Shown one piece after another: positions 25,496 to 33,287 of a stretch of 64,000 bases of DNA; positions within the stretch are counted from its first letter, which is position 1; the number at the start of each line of letters is the position of its first letter. The stretch covers positions 186,001-250,000 of the forward strand of contig NZ_JACHDZ010000005.1 of the NCBI RefSeq assembly GCF_014201375.1, in the 5' to 3' direction. The notes under the pieces are model-generated. The model did no database searches, was not told the DNA's origin, and worked only from the letters and a program-made list of their open reading frames with translations. This stretch comes from Tunturiibacter empetritectus (lineage in GTDB: Bacteria > Acidobacteriota > Terriglobia > Terriglobales > Acidobacteriaceae). A program made the translations under genes and the position numbers.

Positions 25496-26090
25496 TCCTG
25501 AGCGGAGGAATCTGCCGTTGTCGTTGTAGTTGCCTGTTCTCTTGTGTCCTCCGCAACGCAGCCGGGTGCCCCATCCATCGCGTTTTTTGCGATGGGTGGG
25601 AAAGCACAATGTTCGTCAGCCAGGGCTTGCAGTTGTCTCTGCTTTTGCTGTTGCCTGTTCTCTTGTGTCCTCCGCAACGCAGCGGGGTGCCCCATCCATC
25701 GCGCTTTTTGCGATAGGTGGGACAGCACAATGTTCGTCAGCCAATGGCTTGCAGTTGTCTCTGCTTTTGCTGTTGCTTGTTCTCTTGTGTCCTCCGCAAC
25801 GCAGCCGGGTGCCGGGTGCCCCATCCATCGCGCTTTTTGCGATAGGTGGGAAAGCACAATGTTCGTCAGCCAAGGGCTTGCAGTTGTCTCTGCTTTTGCT
25901 GTTGCTTGTTCTCTTGTGTCCTCCGCAACGCAGCCGGGTGCCCCATCCATCGCGCTTTTTGCGATGGGTGGGAAAGCACAATGTTCGTCAGCCAAGGGCT
26001 TGCAGTTGTCTCTGCTTTTGCTGTTGTTTGTTCTTTTCCTGTGGCCTGCTCTTTTGTTTGTCATTCCGCAGCGCAGCGAAGGAATCTGCA
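25496..26090. repeat. tandem array of about 122-129-bp hairpin repeats between pqqD and pqqE
   Basis: Near-identical units start with GCAGTTGTCTCTGC at 25629, 25751, 25880 and 26002, giving unit lengths 122, 129 and 122 bp, with a partial unit before 25629 and a truncated one after 26002. Each complete unit contains GTGTCCTCCGCAACGCAGC, then the hairpin CCCATCCATCGC / GCGATGGGTGGG around a T-rich loop (for example 25570-25600), then CACAATGTTCGTCAGCC. The 129-bp unit carries an extra 7-bp duplication (GGTGCCG). The array is bordered by CTGAGCGGAGGAATCTGC at the left and CGCAGCGAAGGAATCTGC at the right, suggesting a dispersed palindromic element that has multiplied in place. Long open frames through it are products of the repeat, not genes. 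The rest of 25466-26178 holds nothing else recognisable. Confidence 0.85.
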
Positions 26091-26178
26091 GTTCCGCTTA
26101 CCATCGCACACCGTAGCCAGCACCACCGCCACGCAGACCCAGACCCAAAGCGGCATACAATCCATACAAGCCGCAAAT

Positions 26179-27264
26179 ATGTCGACACTCACAGGCCCAC
26201 TCTCCCTCGTAGCAGAAGTAACCCATCGCTGCCCCCTGCACTGTGTCTACTGCTCAAACCCCCTCCAGATGCAGTCCGCAGCAAACGAGCTATCAACCAC
26301 CGACTGGGCAAGAGTCTTTCATCAAGCCTCGGAGCTAGGCGTCCTCCACCTTCACCTCACCGGAGGCGAGCCGCTGGCAAGACACGACATCGCCAAGCTA
26401 GTAGCCGCGGGCAGGGAAGCGAACCTCTATGTCAACCTGATCACCTCAGGCCTCGGCGTCACCGCCGACCGCATGGCCGACCTCAGAGACGCAGGCCTCG
26501 AACACATCCAGCTAAGCCTTCAGGACGCAGAGGAGGAAAAGGCAAACGAGTTCGCCGGCGCGCGCGCCCATGCCCACAAACTGAAGCTCGCCGCACTCAT
26601 CCGCCAACAAGACATCGCCTTCACCGTCAACGTAGTCGTGCACCGCGACAATCTCGATCGCCTCGAAGCCATCCTCGCTCTCGCCGAATCTCTTGAGCCG
26701 CAGAGAATCGAAGTAGCCCACGTCCAGTACTACGGCTGGGCGCTCAAAAACCGCGACAGACTGATGCCCACCCCCAGTCAGGTTGAACGCTCCGTGCAAC
26801 TGATCACTGAAGCGCAGTCCCGGCTGAGCGGCCGCATCCAGCTCCAGGCCGTCTTCCCCGACTACTACGCACGCTACCCCAAGCCGTGCATCGGCGGCTG
26901 GGGACGCCAGATGATCCTCATCGACCCCGCCGGTCTAGCTCTCCCATGCCACGCCGCCGCCATCATTCCCGGCATGGAGTTCGACTCCGTCCGCACCAAC
27001 TCCCTCGAATGGCTCTGGAAACAGTCTCCAGCCTTCAACCGCTTCCGCGGCCAAAGTTGGATGAAAGACCCCTGCGCAGACTGCGACCGCAAGGAAATAG
27101 ACTTTGGAGGCTGCCGGTGCCAGGCCTTCCAGCTAACTGGCGACGCCACCAACACCGATCCCGCCTGCAGCCTCAGCGACCTGCACGCCGACCTGGTCGC
27201 CATCACCCAGGCGCCCCAACCCGCAGCGGCCCAGTGGGTCTACCGCATCCTCGCAAACTCCTGA
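26179..27264 (+). CDS. pqqE: PqqA peptide cyclase, radical SAM enzyme PqqE
   Basis: 361-residue radical SAM protein that forms the Glu-Tyr carbon bond in PqqA. The SAM iron-sulfur motif C-x3-C-x2-C is RCPLHCVYCSNPL near residues 17-24, followed by LHLTGGEPLAR. The C-terminal SPASM region contains CIGGWGRQMILIDPAGLALP, CHAAAIIPG and CADCDRKEIDFGGCRCQAF, giving the auxiliary cluster cysteines. ATG 26179 gives the family length (about 360-380); a much longer frame beginning at 25846 runs back through the repeats and was rejected. No clear ribosome binding site precedes the ATG. The repeat array upstream means expression relative to pqqA-D may be reduced or separately controlled. Confidence 0.95.
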   Translation: MSTLTGPLSLVAEVTHRCPLHCVYCSNPLQMQSAANELSTTDWARVFHQASELGVLHLHLTGGEPLARHDIAKLVAAGREANLYVNLITSGLGVTADRMADLRDAGLEHIQLSLQDAEEEKANEFAGARAHAHKLKLAALIRQQDIAFTVNVVVHRDNLDRLEAILALAESLEPQRIEVAHVQYYGWALKNRDRLMPTPSQVERSVQLITEAQSRLSGRIQLQAVFPDYYARYPKPCIGGWGRQMILIDPAGLALPCHAAAIIPGMEFDSVRTNSLEWLWKQSPAFNRFRGQSWMKDPCADCDRKEIDFGGCRCQAFQLTGDATNTDPACSLSDLHADLVAITQAPQPAAAQWVYRILANS

Positions 27265-27315
27265 TTCCGCACCCTTCGACGCCTCCCGTCCCACTCGAAA
27301 AATAAAGTCAAAAAC

Positions 27316-27349
27316 CATGGCGTATTTTTCGGACGCTGAAAAAGCCATG
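27316..27349. repeat. stem-loop downstream of pqqE
   Basis: CATGGC (27316-27321), a 3-base bulge GTA, TTTTTC, loop GGACGCT, then GAAAAA and GCCATG (27344-27349): 12 base pairs with one bulge. It lies 52 bp after the pqqE stop. It may act as transcript end or 3' stabiliser, or be part of a dispersed repeat with the CACCAC words that follow. No long T-run follows directly. Confidence 0.5.
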
Positions 27350-27364
27350 TCAAAATACCACGTT

Positions 27365-27416
27365 TACCACGCATTCCACCACGATCTCACCACGTTTTCA
27401 CCACAGCAAACACCAC
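27365..27416. repeat. five helically phased CACCAC-like words
   Basis: TACCAC at 27365 and CACCAC at 27377, 27388, 27399 and 27411 are spaced 12, 11, 11 and 12 bp. Two more (CACCAA 27443, CACCAC 27451) follow after a break. They sit on one face of the helix and look like iterated binding sites, or a degenerate part of an intergenic repeat. The remainder of 27265-27567 is A/C-rich and holds the palindrome CACTATAGTG at 27532-27541, which contains a possible -10 sequence (TATAGT) for the next small gene. Confidence 0.45.
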
Positions 27417-27567
27417 AAAAAACTCAAAAACCCCTGCAAAATCACCAATTCACCACACCAAATTAAAATCCCCCCGATTCCGCAAAAATTCACCCGTACA
27501 TCCTTCGAGGGATGTCCTATCGAACTCTCGTCACTATAGTGTCGTCCTCGTTCCAAAGGACAGGATT

Positions 27568-27777
27568 ATGGCCAGAGTGTCAATGCCGGTAGGGATCAAC
27601 CTGAATCTCACCTCTTCAACCCGAACCAAAACCGAAGATATCCCCGAAAGGGATATCAACAAAGGTTCGAGCCCTGCCGCTGGAATCGTCTTTGGTCTTC
27701 TCTGTTCTCTGATCGCCTGGATGTTCATCGCCTATGGAATCTATCGCCTCCACGCGATGTCCATCCCAATCAGATAA
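27568..27777 (+). CDS. small single-span membrane protein, unknown
   Basis: 69-residue protein with a good ribosome binding site (AAAGGACAGG, about seven bases before ATG 27568). The first 40 residues are polar (NLTSSTRTKTEDIPERDINK), followed by one membrane span at about 42-62 (GIVFGLLCSLIAWMFIAYGI) and a short tail (YRLHAMSIPIR). It resembles no family I know. It lies alone between pqqE and the cytochrome-assembly gene, with a possible promoter in the CACTATAGTG palindrome about 27 bp upstream. The ribosome binding site and clean amphipathic layout support a real small gene. Confidence 0.55.
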   Translation: MARVSMPVGINLNLTSSTRTKTEDIPERDINKGSSPAAGIVFGLLCSLIAWMFIAYGIYRLHAMSIPIR

Positions 27778-28005
27778 GCCCGCGAACTGCCACGGTCATA
27801 ACCGACAGACCGACATCGGTAAAATAGCCAGCTCCCGACGATCCTCCCCACAAACCATAAGGCACTCAAGATACTAACGCACTGCCGCTCCACAGGCAGA
27901 CTTGCGTCCCCATGAGATCGTGCGAAACCCCCAGCACCCACGCAGAATCAAACTCATAAGCGATATACTCAATGTTTGCGGAAAACCCCGCGAAGTACGT
28001 CACTT

Positions 28006-28815
28006 ATGTCTCTTTTCTGGCTCAGAGTCGCGGTCTTACTCTACGGCATTGCCGCGCTTGCGGTCCTGCCGGCGGCCCTCTATGACCGCCCCCGCTGGCG
28101 CCATATCGCCGTCCCCGCCACCATAGCCGCAGTATTCTTCCACTTCGTCTCGCTGGCCGAGATGCTCAACGCGGCCCACCATCGCCTCCCCGTAGACACA
28201 CACGAAACCCAATCCTTCCTTGGCCTTCTCCTCGCACTGGCCTTCCTCCTCGTCTACGCCCGCTACCGCACCGTCTCGCTCGGCATCTTCCTCCTGCCTA
28301 TCTGCTTCCTTCTCGGCCTGGTCCCAGCCTTCCATCCCGGCCAGGAGAGCACCACCTTCCCCATCCTCCACGCAGGCTGGATCTTCCTCCACGTCGCTCT
28401 TCTTCTTGCCGCCTACGCCGCGCTCTTCCTCTCCATGCTGGCCTCGCTTCTCTATCTGGTGCAGGAGCGCCATCTCAAGCAGAAATCGCCAACCCTCTCC
28501 TGGCTGCCACCGCTAGAAACCACCGACCAGATCGCCCTCAAAGCCCTCCTCGTCGGCCTGCCCTGCATGACCGCCGGCCTGCTCATCGGTTCGCTCATCG
28601 CCCAGGCCACCGTCGGTGCCTCTTACTTCCGCGACCCCAAGATTCTTCTCGCCTTCGCCATGTGGCTGGTCTACGTGGCGATGATCCACATCCGCCGCAT
28701 CTCCGGCCTCCGTGGCCGCCGAGCTGTCTACCTCTCCAGCTTCGTCTTCCTGGTCATACTCACCGTGTGGGTGGCAAACCAGTTCTCCGCGGTCCACAGG
28801 TTTACCGCCCCATGA
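28006..28815 (+). CDS. cytochrome c assembly family membrane protein (HemX/CcsA-like)
   Basis: 269-residue protein with about eight membrane spans, matching the CcsA/CcmC-type cytochrome c assembly family (Pfam PF01578). Segments include LLYGIAALAVLPAALYDRP at the N-terminus, LLALAFLLVYARY, and the conserved central FHPGQESTTFPILHAGWIFLH split by a short loop, whose histidines could bind heme. Members next to hemA are usually called HemX and in Bacillus affect glutamyl-tRNA reductase level; members next to resB handle heme for cytochromes c. ATG 28006 was preferred to the TTG at 27976. Its stop overlaps the hemA start (ATGA), which supports the HemX reading. Confidence 0.82.
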   Translation: MSLFWLRVAVLLYGIAALAVLPAALYDRPRWRHIAVPATIAAVFFHFVSLAEMLNAAHHRLPVDTHETQSFLGLLLALAFLLVYARYRTVSLGIFLLPICFLLGLVPAFHPGQESTTFPILHAGWIFLHVALLLAAYAALFLSMLASLLYLVQERHLKQKSPTLSWLPPLETTDQIALKALLVGLPCMTAGLLIGSLIAQATVGASYFRDPKILLAFAMWLVYVAMIHIRRISGLRGRRAVYLSSFVFLVILTVWVANQFSAVHRFTAP

Positions 28816-30092
28816 GCCAATCCAAGCCCACACCCACGCAGGGGCGTCTTATCCTCCTCGGCATCAACCACAACACCGCGCCCATCGAGGTACGCGAGCG
28901 CCTCGCCATCCCCGCCGAGCGCCTCGCCGACGCCACCCGCACCCTTCTCCACCAGCCCGGCGTCCGCGAAGGCCTCATCCTCTCCACCTGCAACCGGGTC
29001 GAACTCCTCACCCTCCAGGACGACTCCGAAGCCGCACAGCCACAGGCCAAAACCGACCTCCTTCGCTTCCTGCACGAGTACTTCGCCGTCCCGCCGCACG
29101 ACATTCAGCCTCACCTCTACGAGTTTCGCGAGCGCGAAGCCGTCCGCCATCTCTTCCGCGTCGCCAGCTCCCTCGACAGCATGGTCGTCGGCGAACCCCA
29201 GATCCTCGGCCAGGTAAAAGAGGCCTACACCGTAGCCCGCGACGCTGGCGCAGTCTCCACCCACCTCGAAGCCCTGATGCAGCGCACCTTCACCGTCGCC
29301 AAAAAGATCCGCACCGAAACTCAAATCGGTTCAAGCTCCGTTTCCATCGCCTCGGTAGCCGTCGATCTCGCCCGGAAGATCTTCGGCTCCCTCTACGGAA
29401 AAACTGTCCTCCTGGTTGGCGCAGGCAAGATGTCCGAGTTAGCCGCCCGTCACCTCATCCAGCAGGGCGCATCCTCCATCCTCGTCACCAACCGCACCCA
29501 GTCCCGCGCTGAAAAAATAGCCTCCGACTTCAACAGCCTCACCGTTCACACCGAAGCCATCCCCTTCGAAGCCCTCTACGAGCAGGCCGATCGCGCCGAC
29601 ATCGTCATCACCTCCACCGGAGCCCCCCAGAAGATCTTCGGTCGCTCCCACGGCCAGCACTTCCTCCATCGCCGCCGCAATCGCCCTATGTTCTTCATCG
29701 ACATCGCCGTTCCCCGCGACGTCGACCCGCGCATGAACGAGGTCGAAGGCTGCTTCGTCTATGATATCGACGATCTCCAGCAGGTAGCAGCCGCCAACCT
29801 GGCCGATCGCAGCCGCGAAGCCGCAGCAGCCGAGAATATAGTCAGCAGGGAAGTAGACAAGTATCAGGAGCGTCTCCAATCCCGCGACGCCGTCCCCGCC
29901 ATCAAAGCCCTTCAGCAGCAGGCTGAGCAGCTCCGCCAGGCCGAACTAGTCCGCTCCCAATCCAAGCTTGCCGATCTCACCGCCCAGCAGCGTGACGCCG
30001 TCGAAGCCCTCACCCGCTCGCTCACCGCCAAGCTTCTCCACCCCCAGCTCACCGCGCTCCGCGAGTCCACACGCAAAAAAGACTCCGAGTAA
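28812..30092 (+). CDS. hemA: glutamyl-tRNA reductase
   Basis: 426-residue enzyme that reduces glutamyl-tRNA to glutamate-1-semialdehyde, the first committed step of tetrapyrrole synthesis by the C5 route. Key parts are LLGINHNTAPIEVRERLA at the N-terminus, the catalytic Cys in LILSTCNRVELL, VASSLDSMVVGEPQILGQVK, the NADPH-binding VLLVGAGKMSELAARHL, and the C-terminal helical dimerisation region rich in Gln. ATG 28812 overlaps the upstream membrane gene by 4 bp; a longer frame from 28662 is not credible because it runs through that gene. A terminator hairpin begins at its stop. hemC, normally next, lies 29.5 kb downstream. Confidence 0.96.
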   Translation: MSQSKPTPTQGRLILLGINHNTAPIEVRERLAIPAERLADATRTLLHQPGVREGLILSTCNRVELLTLQDDSEAAQPQAKTDLLRFLHEYFAVPPHDIQPHLYEFREREAVRHLFRVASSLDSMVVGEPQILGQVKEAYTVARDAGAVSTHLEALMQRTFTVAKKIRTETQIGSSSVSIASVAVDLARKIFGSLYGKTVLLVGAGKMSELAARHLIQQGASSILVTNRTQSRAEKIASDFNSLTVHTEAIPFEALYEQADRADIVITSTGAPQKIFGRSHGQHFLHRRRNRPMFFIDIAVPRDVDPRMNEVEGCFVYDIDDLQQVAAANLADRSREAAAAENIVSREVDKYQERLQSRDAVPAIKALQQQAEQLRQAELVRSQSKLADLTAQQRDAVEALTRSLTAKLLHPQLTALRESTRKKDSE

Positions 30093-30134
30093 GACGCAAA
30101 GGCGTTCTGCCTCATGTCTCCTCGGAGTCTTTTT
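30076..30134. terminator. bidirectional terminator after hemA
   Basis: AAAAAGACTCCGAG (30076-30089) and CTCGGAGTCTTTTT (30121-30134) form a perfect 14-bp stem around a 31-base loop; the left arm is the last hemA codons and the stop codon lies at the loop edge. T-runs follow on both strands, so it could end both hemA and the convergent sugar transferase gene at 30180. Confidence 0.75.
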
Positions 30135-30179
30135 CAGTCTCGATCCGCCAATACCAACCAGCTTCGCCGAAAACTATAC

Positions 30180-31631
30180 CTACACTGCCCCGGAGCCACG
30201 AAAGACTGCAGGGATAGTTTGAAACAGGATCTTGATATCGAGCCACATCGACCACTGGTCGATATAGCGCATATCCAAAGCCATCCACTCATCGAAGCTG
30301 ATCGAGCTTCTCCCCATCACCTGCCACAGGCACGTAATTCCAGGTTTGACGCTGAATCGTCTCCGGTGCCAGTCCTTCGAGAACCCTTCATAATCTCTAA
30401 CGGGAAGTGGCCGCGGACCGACAAGACTCATATCACCGAGGAACACATTGACCAGTTGAGGAATCTCATCCAGACTCGACTTCCGTAGAAACTTACCCAA
30501 CGGAGTGATCCGGGGATCGTTCTTCAACTTGAAGGTCGGGCCCTTCGTCTCGTTCAAATGCTCCACCTGGGCCATCAGCTTCTCTGCATCGACCACCATG
30601 GTCCGAAACTTCAGAATCTCGAAGGGCCGTTTGCCATAGCCAATCCTGGTCTGACGAAAGAAGACGGGACCCTTCGAGGTCAACCTGATCAACGCGGCAA
30701 CCAGGAGAAAGACCGGAGCCAGCGCCAGCAGCAGCACCGCCGACACAACCGCATCGGTGACTCGCTTGATCATGAACCCCCATGCATTCCACGACTCGTC
30801 ATGCAGAGTGATCGTGCCTACCCCTCTCTGCAGATACGCGGTTCGTTTCGTCTGTTCGTGATCGAAGAACGTTCCGATGCTTCGCACTGCAATCCCATGA
30901 TCCCGGCACGAGGCAACAATCTCCGCTATCTGCTGATAGAACGACGCCAGAGGCAACGCCACGATCACCTCGTCCACCGGAAGCGTCCGCAACAGAGAGG
31001 GAATCGAATCCAACCCGCCCAGCAAGGACCCTGCATTGGACGCAGCCGTCTCTTCAGACCACCATTGATCGTCGACGAAACCCTGCAGGTGATAACCCCA
31101 TTCCGGATGCAGTGCAACATCCTGCGAAAACCCGTGGGCGCGTCGATTGGTCCCGACCACCAGAACATGGCGAAGGTTATAGCCCTTGGAACGGAACACA
31201 CGCGCCAAAGCTCGCCCCACCAGCCGAGTGGATACGAAGATGGCAAAGCTCACTGCGCCGAAGACCGCGCTGATAAAACCAATCTCTGCGATGCTGTGTT
31301 TTGAGTGGGAGCACACCAGCCACAGCCAGGCACAGGAGGAGAGAGCGCAAAGGACGCTCGCGATAAAAACATCCACGACCTCTCTGACAAACCCATCCAC
31401 TCTTCGAGACCGATAAAACTTATTCGACCGCAGAATTCCATGCCATACTACCGCCAGCACCAGTGTCGCGAGGAAGACCTGTACGGGGTGTCGCGTCTCC
31501 AGGGAGTCAAGAATTCCAAAGAAGCGGTGGCCGGACGTAAGAGCATACGCGCCGCCCAAGCTGCCGAATAATAGGCATAGGTCGCCGAACTCCACCAACT
31601 CTAAAAAGATTTTCCTGTTGGGTGGTGTCAT
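30180..31631 (-). CDS. undecaprenyl-phosphate sugar phosphotransferase (WcaJ/WbaP type)
   Basis: 483-residue initiating enzyme of EPS synthesis, transferring a hexose-1-phosphate to undecaprenyl phosphate. About four membrane spans in the first 130 residues are followed by a nucleotide-binding-like domain (HVLVVGTNRRAHGFSQDV). After a fifth hydrophobic segment (VVSAVLLLALAPVFLLVAAL, about 295-314) comes the catalytic Bac_transf domain: KGPVFFRQTRIGYGKRPFEI, LKFRTMVVDAE, the LRKSSLDEIPQLVNVFLGD core and MSLVGPRPLP, ending with KPGITCLWQVMGRS. It is alone on its strand and faces hemA, with a shared terminator, and is divergent from the dioxygenase gene at 32189 over 557 bp. It is the only initiating transferase seen here, so it may serve both EPS clusters. 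Confidence 0.93.
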   Translation of the reverse strand: MTPPNRKIFLELVEFGDLCLLFGSLGGAYALTSGHRFFGILDSLETRHPVQVFLATLVLAVVWHGILRSNKFYRSRRVDGFVREVVDVFIASVLCALSSCAWLWLVCSHSKHSIAEIGFISAVFGAVSFAIFVSTRLVGRALARVFRSKGYNLRHVLVVGTNRRAHGFSQDVALHPEWGYHLQGFVDDQWWSEETAASNAGSLLGGLDSIPSLLRTLPVDEVIVALPLASFYQQIAEIVASCRDHGIAVRSIGTFFDHEQTKRTAYLQRGVGTITLHDESWNAWGFMIKRVTDAVVSAVLLLALAPVFLLVAALIRLTSKGPVFFRQTRIGYGKRPFEILKFRTMVVDAEKLMAQVEHLNETKGPTFKLKNDPRITPLGKFLRKSSLDEIPQLVNVFLGDMSLVGPRPLPVRDYEGFSKDWHRRRFSVKPGITCLWQVMGRSSISFDEWMALDMRYIDQWSMWLDIKILFQTIPAVFRGSGAV

Positions 31632-32188
31632 AGATCAAGCCCCTTTTCATGAATGCTGTAACGCAAGTTATGATGCGAAGCCGACAAGGGAAAAGTTGAT
31701 TACCACACGTCACTAGAGTAACCAGGCACCCAAAGCTCTGCAATGAAGCGTATGGTCCGAGAAGGCTTTCTCATATTCTCGGCAATTCGCTATCTCCACC
31801 CTTATAAGCAATTCTGAGGCCGGACCGATGAGGAGGACTCTAATCTGCCAAATCGACAAACAACCCGGGTAGAACTCCTCCGCAATCGCCTCTTTCTAGA
31901 GAGTTATGGTCAGGTTTGGGATTCACACGACACAGGCTTACGGCTTTGGACTCGAAAATGCTCACAACCCGGAGAGAAAGTATCCCGTTCCCTGGGGGAA
32001 GAGAAAGAAACTCCGAGGAGAAAAGCATGAAAACAATGTGACATTGCTAAAAAATTGCCTACTAAGTGGGAACTTTCGTTCCATTCGTACCTCGGATGGT
32101 GCACTTCAGCCGACTCCACCAACCACGGTACGGAACTATAATGATCTATTGATCGAGCAAGCTCTGGCGTTCCGTGCAACGGAGAAAT
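31632..32188. other. long divergent intergenic region without recognisable gene
   Basis: 557 bp between the sugar transferase (-) and the dioxygenase gene (+). An open frame at 31906-32223 overlaps the dioxygenase start and has no recognisable features, so it was not called. Composition is more A/T-rich than the neighbours, as expected of promoters on both strands. No TGACA-type element with the 22-bp spacing, no terminator and no clear hairpin were found here. Confidence 0.5.
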
Positions 32189-33004
32189 ATGCAAAACCAA
32201 CCGGGTATCCGCGATGTGTCTAGGCTCCTTGACCAGCTCTCTCTCTCCGAGAGTTCCTCCAGCCTGGCCAACAGATATCAAAATAGTCGACCGTACCCGC
32301 ATTTAACAATCGATAACTTGTTCAATTCAGAGCAGCTTGCGGCCGTGCTTCAAGAGATGTCCCACACCAGAAGATCCGATTGGGTGCATCACAATACCCA
32401 AAATCTCGAGAAGCTTGGGCAGAAGTCTGCCGCCGGGCTTGGACCGGCTGGCTTTCAGCTCGTAGCTCTGCTTCACTCAGCTCCATTCCTCTATCTTCTT
32501 TCGGAGATTACGGGAATCTGGAATCTGCTGCCTGACCCATATATGCATGGTGCGGGCTACAGCATCATTCCCCCAAAGGGAAAGTTCGACGTCCACATCG
32601 ACTCCAACGCCGACCTGACCAGCGGACTGATTCGTCGTCTCGCTCTGATCATCTATCTCAACCATGACTGGACCCCGGAGTATGGCGGCCAGCTCGAGCT
32701 GTGGAACGAAGATGCGAGTCGCAAAGAGGCCGAGATAGAGCCCATCTTCAACAGAACGTTGCTGATGAATATCTCGGAAACCTCCTACCATGGCATCAAT
32801 CCGGTCGTCGAACCTACCGGTAGGTCGCGTTATTCCTTCATGATCTACTACAACACCGCCGGCAACATCCTCGGCAAAGAGATGGGTGTGCACAGCTCTC
32901 TCTATGCACCTGACTGTTATAAGCCGAAGCACACGGCACGTAGTCTGGTTCGCAAGTGGACGCCTCCTGTCTTCTACGACTTCGTTCGTCAGAGGATTCG
33001 ATAG
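32189..33004 (+). CDS. 2-oxoglutarate/Fe(II)-dependent oxygenase (prolyl-4-hydroxylase type)
   Basis: 271-residue cytoplasmic protein of the 2OG-Fe(II) oxygenase superfamily (Pfam 2OG-FeII_Oxy_3). The metal triad appears as the H-x-D pair in KFDVHIDSN and a distal His in SETSYHGI, with the 2-oxoglutarate-binding Arg in GRSRYSFMIYY. The strand AGYSIIPPKGKF precedes the HxD motif as usual. ATG 32189 follows GGAGA by three bases, a short gap; GTG 32174 is the other possible start. It stands at the head of the second EPS cluster, 283 bp before a glycosyltransferase. Related enzymes hydroxylate protein side chains or modify sugars; a role in tailoring the EPS or an EPS protein is only inference. 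Confidence 0.8.
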   Translation: MQNQPGIRDVSRLLDQLSLSESSSSLANRYQNSRPYPHLTIDNLFNSEQLAAVLQEMSHTRRSDWVHHNTQNLEKLGQKSAAGLGPAGFQLVALLHSAPFLYLLSEITGIWNLLPDPYMHGAGYSIIPPKGKFDVHIDSNADLTSGLIRRLALIIYLNHDWTPEYGGQLELWNEDASRKEAEIEPIFNRTLLMNISETSYHGINPVVEPTGRSRYSFMIYYNTAGNILGKEMGVHSSLYAPDCYKPKHTARSLVRKWTPPVFYDFVRQRIR

Positions 33005-33287
33005 CTCTCGCTCGATCACGCTGCTTCAGGGATAACAGGCTGTCAGTTGTTCCTGACGGGCGAAGGTAAGATCTTTGTCTTAAATCTTCAAAAGTCCGAC
33101 GGGTTTTAACTTAGGTTGACAGGTGATCAGTCTTACCTCTGCATCTCACTCAAGATGGCCAAATACGTGCTCAATACAGGGTCGATGAGAGTATCTTCCT
33201 ATCCTACTTGCGATAACTTCTCTCCAATGCGAAAGCGCAGCGACTGCGTTACAGTGAAAAACACCGATAGATTTTTTTTGAGGCCTG

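Noticed and set aside
25496..26090. Repeat array considered as a CRISPR
   Set aside because: Units are 122-129 bp and identical throughout with no unique spacers, and no cas genes are present.
25530..26696. Long frames through the pqqD-pqqE spacer
   Set aside because: They exist because repeat units near multiples of three in length lack stops; the translation is a repeated phrase and runs into pqqE in the wrong frame.
28712..29512. 266-residue frame overlapping hemA
   Set aside because: Pro/Arg/Ser-rich alternative frame of hemA.
31906..32223. 105-residue frame before the dioxygenase gene
   Set aside because: No recognisable features and overlaps the better supported start at 32189.
33040..33060. 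Short inverted repeat GTCAG/CTGAC after the dioxygenase gene
   Set aside because: Only five base pairs and no T-run; too weak to call a terminator.
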